Source: Gordonia malaquae NBRC 108250 (lineage in GTDB: Bacteria; Actinomycetota; Actinomycetes; Mycobacteriales; Mycobacteriaceae). From it: a stretch of DNA of 64,000 nucleotides. The stretch covers positions 62,001 through 126,000 of the forward strand of contig NZ_BAOP01000012.1 in NCBI RefSeq assembly GCF_000344135.1. Direction: 5' to 3'. Of this stretch, positions 17,695-26,208 are shown in pieces. Every line of letters begins with the position of its first letter. Positions within the stretch are counted from its first letter, which is position 1. Position numbers and translations under genes: made by a program. The notes beneath the pieces are model-generated. The model saw only the letters and a program-made list of their open reading frames with translations, was not told where the DNA came from and searched no databases.

Positions 17695-19188
17695 GTGTCG
17701 CGTTTCGTCGACCGCGTCAAGATCGACGTGGTAGCAGGCAACGGCGGACACGGATGTTCGTCTGTGCACCGCGAGAAGTTCAAGCCGCTCGGTGGTCCCG
17801 ACGGCGGTAACGGTGGCAACGGCGGCGACGTCCGCCTCGTCGTCGACCCTCAGGTGCACACGCTCCTCGACTTCCACTTCCGACCGCACGCACGCGGCAC
17901 CAACGGCCGACCCGGTCACGGTGACAACCGCAGCGGCGCCAACGGCGACGAACTCGTGCTGCCGGTCCCCGACGGCACCGTCGTACTCGACGACAAAGGC
18001 AATATCCTCGCGGACATGGTCGGGGAGGGCACCGAGTTCATCGCCGCACAGGGCGGCCGCGGCGGACTGGGCAACGCCGCTCTGGCGTCGAAGGCGCGCA
18101 AGGCGCCTGGTTTTGCTCTGCTGGGCGAGCCCGGCGAGGAACGCGAGCTGATCCTCGAACTGAAGTCGGTGGCCGACGTCGGCCTCGTCGGCTTCCCGTC
18201 GGCCGGCAAGTCGTCGCTGGTCTCGGTGCTGTCCGCAGCGAAGCCGAAGATCGCGGACTACCCGTTCACCACTCTCACCCCGAACCTCGGAGTCGTCACC
18301 GCGGGCGCCGACGTGTTCACCGTCGCCGACGTCCCCGGTCTGATCCCCGGAGCGTCGGAGGGACGCGGTCTCGGTCTGGAGTTCCTCCGGCACCTCGAGC
18401 GCTGCGCCGTCCTGGCGCACGTCGTCGACTGCGCGACCCTCGACCCGGGGCGCGACCCTTTGTCGGACATCGACGCGCTCGAAGCCGAACTCGCCGCGTA
18501 CCGACCCGCCCTGGACGCCGACCATTCGCTCGGCGACCTCGCGAGCCGTCCGCGCATCGTCGTCCTGAACAAGGTCGACATCCCCGAGGCGGCGGAGCTC
18601 GCGGACCTCGTCGAAGCCGACATCGCCGAGCGCGGCTGGCCCGTCTATCGGATCTCGGCTGTGGCGCACCAGGGGCTGTCGGAGCTGACGTTCGCGCTGG
18701 CGGAGATGGTCTCGGACTACCGGGCGAAGAACGCCAAGCCCGTTGCGCGCCGTGCGATCATCCGGCCCAAGGCCGTCGACCAGGGCGAGTTCACCCTCGA
18801 GGCGGATCCGTCGATCGAAGGCGGCTTCATCGTCCGCGGCGCCCGCCCGGAGCGGTGGATCATCCAGACCCAGTTCGAGAACGACGAGGCCGTCGGCTAC
18901 CTCGCGGACCGGCTCAATCGCCTCGGTGTCGAGGACGCCTTGGTCAAGCGCGGCGCCAAGCCGGGAGCGGCGGTCACGATCGCCGGTATGACCTTCGACT
19001 GGGAGCCGACCACGCCGACCGGAGACGCTGTCCCGATCACCGGTCGTGGCACCGACATCCGTCTCGAGCGGAACGACCGTGTCGGCGCCGCTGAGCGCAA
19101 GGTCGCCAGGAAGGCTCGCCGTGCGCACTCCGACGCAGACAGCGAGCAGGCTCTCGGCTGGGATTCGGACGACCTCGACGATGAGTGA
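17695..19188 (+). CDS. obg: Obg/CgtA GTPase
   Basis: Essential ribosome-associated GTPase involved in 50S assembly and stringent control (497 aa). The Gly-rich OBG domain runs over about residues 1-158 ([23 protein letters not shown]). The G domain has P-loop [10 protein letters not shown], switch [18 protein letters not shown] and NKVD. A C-terminal OCT domain follows, ending in a charged tail. GTG 17695 is preceded by AGGAAGGAG. The stop overlaps the proB start by 8 nt. Confidence 0.97.
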   Translation: MSRFVDRVKIDVVAGNGGHGCSSVHREKFKPLGGPDGGNGGNGGDVRLVVDPQVHTLLDFHFRPHARGTNGRPGHGDNRSGANGDELVLPVPDGTVVLDDKGNILADMVGEGTEFIAAQGGRGGLGNAALASKARKAPGFALLGEPGEERELILELKSVADVGLVGFPSAGKSSLVSVLSAAKPKIADYPFTTLTPNLGVVTAGADVFTVADVPGLIPGASEGRGLGLEFLRHLERCAVLAHVVDCATLDPGRDPLSDIDALEAELAAYRPALDADHSLGDLASRPRIVVLNKVDIPEAAELADLVEADIAERGWPVYRISAVAHQGLSELTFALAEMVSDYRAKNAKPVARRAIIRPKAVDQGEFTLEADPSIEGGFIVRGARPERWIIQTQFENDEAVGYLADRLNRLGVEDALVKRGAKPGAAVTIAGMTFDWEPTTPTGDAVPITGRGTDIRLERNDRVGAAERKVARKARRAHSDADSEQALGWDSDDLDDE

Positions 19189-20296
19189 CGTTCGGGCCGG
19201 GATCGCCGCGGCCCGGAGCATCGTCGTCAAGATCGGGTCGTCGGCCCTGACCGATCTGGAGAGTGGTCTCGACCGCGGTCGTCTGGACGTCCTCGTCGAC
19301 GCTCTGGAAGCACGGATGCGAGCGGGGTCCGACGTGATCGTCGTCTCGTCCGGAGCGATCGGGGCGGGCATCGCTCCGCTCGGTCTGCGCAAACGACCGA
19401 CTGATCTCGCGACCAAACAGGCAGCTGCCAGTGTCGGCCAACTCGCGTTGGCGCATGCCTGGGGGACGTCGTTCGCGCGATACGAACGCGTGGTGGGGCA
19501 GGTGCTGCTCACCGCGGACGACATCTCCAACCGTGCGCACCATGCGAACGCCCAGCGGACGCTCGATCGCCTGCGGTCACTGCATGCGGTGGCGGTGGTC
19601 AATGAGAACGACACCGTCGCGACGAACGAGATCCGCTTCGGTGACAACGACCGTCTGGCCGCGCTCGTGGCACACCTGGTGTCCGCCGACGCGCTTGTGC
19701 TGCTGTCGGACGTCGACGGCCTGTACACGGGGGACCCCCGCAAACCAGGGCCTGACGGACTGCCCGCGCGTCTCATCGAGCAGGTGGACGGTCCCGACGA
19801 CCTCGACGGGGTGATCGCCGGGTCGGGTGGTGCCCTCGGAACCGGCGGCATGGCCTCGAAGTTGGCGGCCGCACGTCTGGCCTCGGACTCGGGTGTACCG
19901 GTTCTCCTCGCATCCGCCGCCGACGCGGCGGGCGCCCTTCGCGACGCGTCTGTCGGAACAGTGTTCGCCGCACGGCCCGAACGACTTTCCGCGCGACGCT
20001 TCTGGGTGCGTCACGCGGCGGAGTCGCATGGCCGACTCGTGCTCGACGACGGCGCCGTTCAGGCTGTGTGCCTGCGGCGACGTTCACTGCTGGCCGCCGG
20101 GGTCACCGAGGCGCACGGGAACTTCTCCAGCGGCGACGTCGTCGACCTCGTCGACCTCACGGGCGCCGTTCGAGGTCGGGGAGTGGTGGCGTACGACGCA
20201 GACGACGTCGCGCGGATGATCGGACGGTCGACGGACGAGTTGCCCGGTGACCTTCAACGTCCGATCATCCACGCGGACGATCTGGTTCCTGCTTGA
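19181..20296 (+). CDS. proB: glutamate 5-kinase
   Basis: First enzyme of proline synthesis, phosphorylating glutamate (371 aa). The amino-acid kinase domain has [19 protein letters not shown] and [16 protein letters not shown], and a substrate/ATP segment [15 protein letters not shown]. The C-terminal PUA domain begins near residue 285 ([26 protein letters not shown]). It overlaps obg, as in many actinobacteria. proA is not adjacent here. Downstream is a repeat/hairpin region and then the convergent ectoine operon. Confidence 0.96.
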   Translation: MSDVRAGIAAARSIVVKIGSSALTDLESGLDRGRLDVLVDALEARMRAGSDVIVVSSGAIGAGIAPLGLRKRPTDLATKQAAASVGQLALAHAWGTSFARYERVVGQVLLTADDISNRAHHANAQRTLDRLRSLHAVAVVNENDTVATNEIRFGDNDRLAALVAHLVSADALVLLSDVDGLYTGDPRKPGPDGLPARLIEQVDGPDDLDGVIAGSGGALGTGGMASKLAAARLASDSGVPVLLASAADAAGALRDASVGTVFAARPERLSARRFWVRHAAESHGRLVLDDGAVQAVCLRRRSLLAAGVTEAHGNFSSGDVVDLVDLTGAVRGRGVVAYDADDVARMIGRSTDELPGDLQRPIIHADDLVPA

Positions 20297-20297
20297 C

Positions 20298-20395
20298 CTT
20301 TCGACTCGCAAGCTCGCTCAAGGAGCAGAAAACTACTGCTCGTTGAGCGCCTTTCGACTCGCAGGCTCGCTCAAGACCCGCGGAGCGAGTCGAAG
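20298..20395. repeat. REP-like direct and inverted repeats between proB and ectC
   Basis: Two near-identical 25-nt direct copies begin CTTTCGACTCGCA and end GCTCGCTCAAG (20298-20322 and 20351-20375). An inverted partial copy GCGAGTCGAAG lies at 20385-20395. Between the direct copies GAGCAG-AAAACTA-CTGCTC (20323-20341) forms a small hairpin. The block fills the gap between convergent genes and probably ends both transcripts. Confidence 0.65.
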
Positions 20396-20407
20396 CGTCG
20401 TCGTCGC

Positions 20408-20845
20408 CTAAGCGCGTTGACGACCCGCGAGCTCACCTTCGGGCGCGGGCGCGGGCACCTCGACGAGCGGGTAGACGCCGTTCTCGTCGTGCACCTCGGT
20501 GCCCACGACGGGCGGGTTGAACACGCACAGCATCCGCATCTGCTCGTCAACGGACACGGTGTGCCGCTCGTTGCCGTTCAGCAGATACATGCTGCCGGGG
20601 CCGAGCGGGTACGTCTTGCCGGTCTCCCGATCGAGAAGTGTGCCCGACCCCTCGATGAGCCAGACGGCCTCCACGTGGTTCGCGTAATGGAACTCGTTGA
20701 TCGACCCGGCCTTGATGGTCGTCTCGTGGAACGAGAACCCCACCATGTCGCCGCCGAGGACGATGCGCTTGGAGACCCAGTTGCCCTTCGGGTCGGCGAC
20801 TTCGCGGTCGGTGCCGGTGATTTCAGCGGTGGTGCGGACGATCAT
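20408..20845 (-). CDS. ectC: L-ectoine synthase
   Basis: Cyclises N-gamma-acetyl-diaminobutyrate to the compatible solute ectoine, the last step of the pathway (145 aa). It is a small cupin protein: HYANHVEAVWLIEGSGTL and NGNERHTV carry the metal-binding and active-site residues, and the start MIVRTTAEITGTDREV is the family N-terminus. It overlaps the ectB stop by 4 nt, and is the last gene of ectABC. No ectD hydroxylase follows, because proB comes next in the opposite direction. Confidence 0.95.
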   Translation of the reverse strand: MIVRTTAEITGTDREVADPKGNWVSKRIVLGGDMVGFSFHETTIKAGSINEFHYANHVEAVWLIEGSGTLLDRETGKTYPLGPGSMYLLNGNERHTVSVDEQMRMLCVFNPPVVGTEVHDENGVYPLVEVPAPAPEGELAGRQRA

Positions 20846-22113
20846 CCGAGTACCTCCTCGACTGCTGCGGACAGAATGGTGAGACCTTCGCTCAGTTCGG
20901 CGTCGGTGATCGTCAACGCCGGAAGCAGCTTGACGACTTCACTGGACGGGCCGGACGTCTCGGCGAGCAGTCCGCGTTCGAATGCCTTGGCGCACACCTC
21001 ATCTGCCTTCGGTGCGTCGGCGAACACGAGACCTTGAACCATGCCGCGTCCACGGTGGCTGAGGCCGTCGAAGCGCTCGCACAGATCGTCGAAATGCTCG
21101 GAGATCGCGATGCCCTTCGCTTTGGTGGCGATCGTCAGCTTGTCGTCCGACCAGTAGTGATCGATCGCAGCCTTCGCCGTGACGAACGCCGGGTTGTTGC
21201 CGCGGAACGTTCCGTTGTGCTCACCGGGCTCCCACACGTCGAGCTCGGGGCGGATCAGGGTGAGCGCCATCGGCAGTCCGTAGCCGCCGATCGACTTCGA
21301 CAGCGTGACGATGTCGGGGACGATGCCGGCTTCCTCGAAGGAGAAGAACTCGCCGGTACGACCACAACCCATCTGGACGTCGTCGACGATGAGGAGCATG
21401 TCCTGGCGCTTGCAGAGGTCGGCGAGGCCTCGCAGCCACTCGGCGCGTGCGACGTTCACGCCGCCCTCGCCCTGGACGGTCTCGACGATGACGGCGGCAG
21501 GCTTGTTCAGTCCGCTGCCCTCGTCGTTGAGGACTCGCTCGAACCATGCGAAGTCTTCAGTGGCGCCACCCATGTAGTTGTCGAACGGCATCGGGGTGGA
21601 ATGAACGAGCGGGATGCCCGCGCCTGCGCGCTTCATCGCGTTGCCAGTGACCGACAGCGAGCCGAGCGTCATGCCGTGGAAGGCGTTGGTGAAGTTGACG
21701 ATCGCTTCGCGCCCCGTCACCTTGCGGGCGAGCTTGAGCGCCGACTCGACGGCGTTGGTGCCGGTCGGGCCGGGGAACTGGACCACGTAGTCCAGTCCGC
21801 GGGGCTTGAGGATCTTCTCCGCGAACGTCGACAGGAACGCACCCTTGGCGCGCGTGTTCATGTCGAGTGCATGTGTGATGCCGTCGCGCTCGATGTAGTC
21901 GAGCAGCGCGGACTTGAGGAGCGGGTTGTTGTGCCCGTAGTTCAGGGCGCCTGCGCCTGCGAAGAAGTCGAGGTAGCTGCGTCCGTCGACGTCTACGAGT
22001 CGAGAGCCGACGGCGGTGTCGAAGAGGGCAGGCCAATCACGGCAGTAAGAGCGGACTTGAGATTCGTGCTTGGTGAAAGTGTCGTCGCCGCGTGCTGTGT
22101 GCATCGTCGTCAT
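20842..22113 (-). CDS. ectB: diaminobutyrate--2-oxoglutarate transaminase
   Basis: PLP enzyme that makes L-2,4-diaminobutyrate from aspartate semialdehyde with glutamate as amino donor (423 aa). The class III aminotransferase features are clear: FFAGAGALNYGHNNP near the N-terminus, IVDDVQMGCGRTG carrying the PLP-contacting aspartate, and the Schiff-base lysine in TLSKSIGGYGLP. The length is typical for EctB. It lies 30 nt after ectA and overlaps ectC. Confidence 0.95.
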   Translation of the reverse strand: MTTMHTARGDDTFTKHESQVRSYCRDWPALFDTAVGSRLVDVDGRSYLDFFAGAGALNYGHNNPLLKSALLDYIERDGITHALDMNTRAKGAFLSTFAEKILKPRGLDYVVQFPGPTGTNAVESALKLARKVTGREAIVNFTNAFHGMTLGSLSVTGNAMKRAGAGIPLVHSTPMPFDNYMGGATEDFAWFERVLNDEGSGLNKPAAVIVETVQGEGGVNVARAEWLRGLADLCKRQDMLLIVDDVQMGCGRTGEFFSFEEAGIVPDIVTLSKSIGGYGLPMALTLIRPELDVWEPGEHNGTFRGNNPAFVTAKAAIDHYWSDDKLTIATKAKGIAISEHFDDLCERFDGLSHRGRGMVQGLVFADAPKADEVCAKAFERGLLAETSGPSSEVVKLLPALTITDAELSEGLTILSAAVEEVLG

Positions 22114-22143
22114 TTGTTTAGGTTCCTTACGGATTTGTCGGCG

Positions 22144-22650
22144 TCATGCCGGCGAGAGCCGGTACAGGTCTTCCGGCTCGTGCGAGTCGCCGAAGAGTTC
22201 GGCCTCGAGAAAGGGCTCGCGTGTGAACTGCAAGCCCAGCGATCGGGCGACCCCGGAGAACAAGCGCTGAGAAGCGTCGTTGTCGGGGCTGATCGTGGTG
22301 TGGATCGCGGAGACCCCTGATCGGCTGAACAGTTCGCGGAGCATCGTGCCCGCGATCTGCTTGCCGCGTTGATCGGCGTCTACCGCCACCTGCCACACCA
22401 TGAGGACATCGGAGGCGTCTGGCCTGCGATATCCGGTGATGAAGCCGACGGGCCTTCCGTCGACTTCGGCGATGATCGACGTGTCGGCGAAATCGACGGC
22501 CCACAAGACGTAGGCGTAGCTCGAGTTCACGTCGAGGACCTGCGAGTCGCGGGCTATCTGCCACATCCGCAGGCCGTCGGTGGCCCGGGGCCGCCGGTAG
22601 GCGACACCGCCGCGCTCATTGATTTGGATCGCGCTGAGTTCCGGGTTCAT
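22144..22650 (-). CDS. ectA: L-2,4-diaminobutyric acid acetyltransferase
   Basis: GNAT-family enzyme that acetylates diaminobutyrate, the second ectoine step (168 aa). Visible motifs are the acetyl-CoA loop VAVDADQRGKQIAGTML and the substrate region DTSIIAEVDGRPVGFITGY. I start it at ATG 22650 (MNPELSAIQ), since the upstream in-frame extension is unlike EctA proteins. It is the first gene of the operon. A Crp/GlxR-like site lies about 95 nt upstream. Ectoine operons are normally induced by osmotic stress. Confidence 0.93.
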   Translation of the reverse strand: MNPELSAIQINERGGVAYRRPRATDGLRMWQIARDSQVLDVNSSYAYVLWAVDFADTSIIAEVDGRPVGFITGYRRPDASDVLMVWQVAVDADQRGKQIAGTMLRELFSRSGVSAIHTTISPDNDASQRLFSGVARSLGLQFTREPFLEAELFGDSHEPEDLYRLSPA

Positions 22651-22734
22651 GACGTGACCGAGGCTAACGAGGGGCCTTGGCGATGTCACCCGATCAGGCC
22701 ACGCGACGCCGATATGTCGGGCCTTTGTGCAGTT

Positions 22735-22749
22735 CACAGCTTTGCTGTG
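22735..22749 (-). other. small hairpin upstream of ectA
   Basis: On the minus strand CACAGC-AAA-GCTGTG forms a 6-bp hairpin between the sirtuin stop and ectA. It is a possible weak terminator or regulator site and partly overlaps the Crp-like motif. Confidence 0.35.
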
Positions 22750-22761
22750 GGATAAATCACA
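22746..22761 (-). promoter_or_regulatory. Crp/GlxR-type binding site upstream of ectABC
   Basis: On the minus strand the sequence is TGTGATTTATCCCACA. It matches the Corynebacterium GlxR consensus TGTGANNTANNTCACA at all but one fixed position. It overlaps the end of the sirtuin gene and lies 95 nt before ectA. Binding is inferred. Confidence 0.5.
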
Positions 22762-23644
22762 GTAACGTCGTGGTGGCCGTCAGTGACGGCAGAATCACCT
22801 CGCATCGGTGATCGATCTTGAGTGTCGCAAAACGGTCCCCGCGGGTGCCTCCGCGGTTCACGATCACCACCGGAATCCCGGACTGCGCGGCGTGGCGTAC
22901 AAACCGGAGTCCGGACATGACGGTGAGGGACGACCCGGCCACCAGCATCGCCTCGGCGGCGTCGACCATCGCGAATGCGCGATCGGTGACCGGCCGGGGG
23001 ACTGTCTCTCCGAAGTAGACGATGTCGGGCTTGAGGACGCCGCCACAGTTCTCGCAGTCGACCATCACGAAGTCGGCGGTGTCGTGCAGGACGGCGTCCG
23101 CATCGGGCGCCACTTCGATCGCGCCACGACTGCGGACCCTGTCGGCGAAGTCGGGATTCACGGCGTCGAGCCTGTCTGCCAGCGTGTATCTCGACAGCAG
23201 GTTCCCGCAGTCCAAGCAGATCACTCGGCCGTACGAGCCGTGAAGGTCGAGAGTCGGAACGCTCCCGGCTTTGAGGTGCAGCATGTCGACGTTCTGGGTG
23301 ATCACTCCCGTCATGGATCCGTCACGCTGCATCCGGGCGATCGCATGATGGGCAGAGTTCGGCCGTGCGGCGTCCATGTGGCGCCAGCCGAGATGGTTAC
23401 GCGCCCAGTAGTGCCTGCGGAAGTCGGGGGAGGAGAGGAACTGGCCGATCGTCATCGGATTCCGGACCGGCGACCCGGGGCTTCGGTAGTCGGGGATTCC
23501 GGACGGGGTGGAGATCCCGGCGCCGGTGAGGACAACAGTGCGGCGTCCATCGAGGATCTGAGCGGCATGAACTGCAGCGGCATGAGGATCTGGGTCTGCT
23601 GTGGTCGGCGGGGCCGGCGACCAGGCGTTGACGCGCGTACGCAT
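22757..23644 (-). CDS. sirtuin, NAD-dependent protein deacylase
   Basis: Sir2-family enzyme that removes acyl groups from lysines with NAD (295 aa). The NAD-binding motif is LTGAGISTPSGIPDYRSPG, the catalytic pair is ITQNVDMLH and LDLHGSYG, and the four zinc cysteines are in CLDCGN and CENCGG. GSSLTVMSG closes the NAD pocket. The IPDYRSPG loop places it with the class II-like bacterial/mitochondrial type rather than CobB-like desuccinylases; this is my reading only. It is transcribed towards ectABC but separated from it by about 106 nt with a hairpin. Confidence 0.92.
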   Translation of the reverse strand: MRTRVNAWSPAPPTTADPDPHAAAVHAAQILDGRRTVVLTGAGISTPSGIPDYRSPGSPVRNPMTIGQFLSSPDFRRHYWARNHLGWRHMDAARPNSAHHAIARMQRDGSMTGVITQNVDMLHLKAGSVPTLDLHGSYGRVICLDCGNLLSRYTLADRLDAVNPDFADRVRSRGAIEVAPDADAVLHDTADFVMVDCENCGGVLKPDIVYFGETVPRPVTDRAFAMVDAAEAMLVAGSSLTVMSGLRFVRHAAQSGIPVVIVNRGGTRGDRFATLKIDHRCEVILPSLTATTTLL

Positions 23645-23650
23645 GCCACG

Positions 23651-23656
23651 ACGATA
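23651..23656 (-). promoter_or_regulatory. -10 element of the sirtuin gene (leaderless)
   Basis: On the minus strand TATCGT ends 6 nt before ATG 23644, the same arrangement as several other genes in this window. Confidence 0.5.
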
Positions 23657-23671
23657 CGATGGTTAACCGAT

Positions 23672-24217
23672 ATGACCAGGATCATCGCCGGAGAGTTCCG
23701 CGGCCGCCGACTCAGTGTTCCCGCCGACACCACCAGGCCCACGTCCGACAGGGTGCGCGAGGCCGTGTTCTCCATGCTCGGCGCGCGTCTCGACCTCGAC
23801 GGGCTGCGAGTGGCCGACCTCTACGCAGGCACCGGTGCGCTCGGGCTCGAGGCGGTCTCGCGGGGAGCGGCGTCTGCGGTGCTGGTGGAGGCCGACCGTC
23901 GCGCGGCGAAGATCGTCCGCGACAACATCGCCACGTGCCGTGCCGGTGGGCGGGCGCGGGTCGTCGACCGAACCGTTGAATCATTCCTCTCGGCTGCCGC
24001 CGGGCCGTTCGATCTCGTCTTCCTCGATCCCCCGTACGACGTGACGACGGCCGACGTCGACGCGGTCTTGGCTTTGTTGCTTCCGGCGTTGGCCGACGAC
24101 GCATGGGTTCTGGTGGAGCGCGGGGCTCGCACGGATCTGATCACCTGGCCGGACGGGCTCGACGAGGTCTCGACGAAGAAGTACGGCGACTCGGTGGTGC
24201 ATCTCGCGGCACGATGA
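23672..24217 (+). CDS. rsmD: 16S rRNA (guanine966-N2)-methyltransferase
   Basis: SAM-dependent enzyme that methylates G966 of 16S rRNA (181 aa). It begins MTRIIAGEFRGRRL, the RsmD N-terminal signature. The SAM-binding motif is DLYAGTGALGLEAVSRGA and the catalytic motif is VFLDPPYD. It starts at ATG 23672; the long in-frame extension upstream runs antisense through the sirtuin gene and is not real. coaD follows 37 nt later, the usual rsmD-coaD pairing. Confidence 0.95.
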   Translation: MTRIIAGEFRGRRLSVPADTTRPTSDRVREAVFSMLGARLDLDGLRVADLYAGTGALGLEAVSRGAASAVLVEADRRAAKIVRDNIATCRAGGRARVVDRTVESFLSAAAGPFDLVFLDPPYDVTTADVDAVLALLLPALADDAWVLVERGARTDLITWPDGLDEVSTKKYGDSVVHLAAR

Positions 24218-24241
24218 TGCCGTCGGCGAGCCTGCGCCCGG

Positions 24242-24247
24242 TAGATT
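24242..24247 (+). promoter_or_regulatory. -10 element of coaD (leaderless)
   Basis: TAGATT ends 7 nt before ATG 24255, so coaD probably also has its own leaderless transcript besides read-through from rsmD. Confidence 0.5.
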
Positions 24248-24254
24248 CGGCGGC

Positions 24255-24743
24255 ATGAGCGCCGCTGTCTGCCCCGGTTCGTACGATCCCTTCACTCTCG
24301 GTCACCGATTCGTCGTCGAGCGCACCGCCGCCCGTTTCGATCGAGTAGTCGTCGCTGTTGTGGTCAATCCCAACAAGCAGGGGATGTTCTCGATCGACGA
24401 GCGGATCGAGCTGATCCGTGAGGACTGCGCCGATCTGCCGAACGTCGAAGTCCGCAGCTGGTCGGGGTTGTTGGTGGATCTCGTGCGCGACGACGATCTT
24501 CCGACCATCGTCAAGGGCCTGCGGTCGGAGACCGACTTCGCATACGAGACGCCCATGGCGCAGATGAATCGTGAACTCGCCGATGCCGAGACCTTCTTCA
24601 TGCTCACCGACCCCCGTTTTGCGCACGTCTCCAGCTCGTTGGTGAAGGAGGTCGCCAAGCTCGGCGGCGACGTCACGCCCTACCTCGCTCCACACATCCA
24701 CCGTGCGCTCGCCGACAAGCTCGCCGGTGCCCGCTCCATCTGA
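24255..24743 (+). CDS. coaD: phosphopantetheine adenylyltransferase
   Basis: Transfers AMP to 4'-phosphopantetheine, the next-to-last step of coenzyme A synthesis (162 aa). It carries the nucleotidyltransferase motif PGSYDPFTLGH, with the catalytic histidine, and the C-terminal ATP-binding segment VSSSLVKEVAKLGGDV. The length is canonical. Confidence 0.96.
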   Translation: MSAAVCPGSYDPFTLGHRFVVERTAARFDRVVVAVVVNPNKQGMFSIDERIELIREDCADLPNVEVRSWSGLLVDLVRDDDLPTIVKGLRSETDFAYETPMAQMNRELADAETFFMLTDPRFAHVSSSLVKEVAKLGGDVTPYLAPHIHRALADKLAGARSI

Positions 24744-24791
24744 CGAGCCACGACACGCCGACCTCGCCTCCTGAGTCACAGTCGCAACATT

Positions 24792-24829
24792 CGGCACAAT
24801 GGCCACAAGAACATCAAGGCCTTGTGCCG
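24792..24829 (+). other. hairpin and possible promoter upstream of sepIVA
   Basis: CGGCACAA-T-GGCC pairs with GGCC-TTGTGCCG (one bulged T, 13-nt loop). The left arm contains GGCACAATGG, identical to the -10 region of rpsP at 49187-49196. The element may be a terminator of coaD, a promoter, or both. Confidence 0.4.
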
Positions 24830-24842
24830 GATCGGAGTAACC

Positions 24843-25637
24843 GTGTACCGCGTATTCGAAGCGCTGGACGAACTCGTCGCACTCGTCGAAGAGGCGCGCA
24901 CCGTCCCGATGACCGCCGGCTGCCTCGTGCCCCGCGGTGACGTCCTGGAGCTGCTCGACGACCTGCGCGACGCGCTCCCCGGAGAGCTCGACGACGCCCA
25001 GGACGTGCTCGACGAGCGCGACACCATCGTCGGCAACGCCCGCGACACGTCGGACAAGCTGATCACCGGCGCCGAGAGCGACTCGGAGGCGATGCTCGCT
25101 CACGCGAAGGCAGAAGCCGAGCGGATCGTCGCCGAGGCGCAGGCCAGGGCTGATCGACTCGTCAGTGAGGCCGGGGTGCACGCCCAGCAGACGATCGACT
25201 CGGCAGACGAGGAGGCTCAGCGCCTCGAGGCGAGCGCCAACCGCGAGTTCGAGGCGGTCACCGGTCGCGCACGCGCCGAAGCCGCACGGGTGGTCGAGGC
25301 GGGCGACGCCAGTTACCACAAGTCGGTGGCGGACGGGATCGCCGAGCAGCAGCGGTTGGTGTCGGATTCGGAGGTCGTCGCCGCAGCCAAGAGCGAGGCC
25401 GAGCGGATCGTCGATGCAGCGCACGCAGAGTCCGACCGCCTTCGGGGAGACTGTGACATCTACGTCGACGACAAGCTCGCCGGGTTCGAGGACCTGTTGA
25501 CGAACACGCTGCGGTCGGTGAACCGCGGTCGTCAGCAGCTTCGCACCGGAGCGGGCATGCACGACTACGTCGAGTACCCGCGCAGCGTCGAGGACTCGCG
25601 TCGCGAGGATTACGACGAGCACGAGATGGCGGGCTGA
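24843..25637 (+). CDS. sepIVA: SepIVA/DivIVA-like coiled-coil protein
   Basis: A 264-aa protein with a short DivIVA-like N-terminus (MYRVFEALDELVALVEEA, then GCLVPRGDVLELLDDLRDAL) and a long Ala/Glu-rich coiled coil (about 75-230). Its position between coaD and yceD-rnc matches SepIVA of mycobacteria, a septation and polar-growth factor that acts on the cytoplasmic face of the membrane. It begins at GTG 24843 after CGGAG. The C-terminal tail is acidic and includes two Tyr-rich stretches. Its role in this organism is inferred from family and position. Confidence 0.8.
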   Translation: MYRVFEALDELVALVEEARTVPMTAGCLVPRGDVLELLDDLRDALPGELDDAQDVLDERDTIVGNARDTSDKLITGAESDSEAMLAHAKAEAERIVAEAQARADRLVSEAGVHAQQTIDSADEEAQRLEASANREFEAVTGRARAEAARVVEAGDASYHKSVADGIAEQQRLVSDSEVVAAAKSEAERIVDAAHAESDRLRGDCDIYVDDKLAGFEDLLTNTLRSVNRGRQQLRTGAGMHDYVEYPRSVEDSRREDYDEHEMAG

Positions 25638-25659
25638 CGATCCGATTCGACACAAGCGC

Positions 25660-25665
25660 TAAAAT
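25660..25665 (+). promoter_or_regulatory. -10 element of yceD-rnc-mutM (leaderless)
   Basis: TAAAAT ends 6 nt before GTG 25672. It is the best -10 match among the leaderless candidates here. Confidence 0.6.
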
Positions 25666-25671
25666 CACTGC

Positions 25672-26208
25672 GTGAGTGTCAATCCCTTCGTAATCGACGT
25701 TCGGAGCGTCCCCCGTCGCGCAGGTTCGATGGTCGAGGTCGACCGCACGGTTGCGGCGCCCGACCGAATCGGTGCACAGATGGTCGGGATCCCCGCCGGT
25801 GCGGACGTTCACCTCGATCTGCGGTTGGAGTCGGTCACCGAGGGTGTGCTGGTCAGCGGCACTGTCGACGGTCCGCTCGACGGGCAGTGCGGTCGATGCC
25901 TCGATCCGATCGAGGATTCGGTGTCGGTGTACCTGACCGAGCTGTTCGCCTATCCGGATAGTGAGACCGACAAGACGTCCGACGACGAGGACGTCGAGCG
26001 CATCGTCGACGAGGAGATCAACCTCGAGCAGACGATCATCGACGCCATCGGCACGGAGCTTCCCTTGACGCCGGTCTGCACGCCCGACTGTCCCGGCTTG
26101 TGCCAGGTGTGCGGTGTGAAGCTCGCCGACGCCGAGCCCGACCACGGACACGACGTCATCGATCCTCGTTGGGCGAAGCTGGCTGCGTTCAAGGACGACG
26201 CCGAGTGA
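25672..26208 (+). CDS. yceD: YceD/DUF177 family protein
   Basis: A 178-aa DUF177 protein. The central [10 protein letters not shown] and the C-terminal cysteine set [13 protein letters not shown] suggest a zinc-binding site. The family is linked to 23S rRNA accumulation and normally precedes rpmF in bacteria; here, as in mycobacteria, it precedes rnc instead, and no rpmF is seen. Its stop overlaps the rnc start (GTGA), so the two are coupled. Confidence 0.88.
   Translation: MSVNPFVIDVRSVPRRAGSMVEVDRTVAAPDRIGAQMVGIPAGADVHLDLRLESVTEGVLVSGTVDGPLDGQCGRCLDPIEDSVSVYLTELFAYPDSETDKTSDDEDVERIVDEEINLEQTIIDAIGTELPLTPVCTPDCPGLCQVCGVKLADAEPDHGHDVIDPRWAKLAAFKDDAE

Noticed and set aside
17647-19851. Long antisense frame across obg and proB
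   Set aside because: A high-GC shadow frame; both plus-strand genes have full motif sets.
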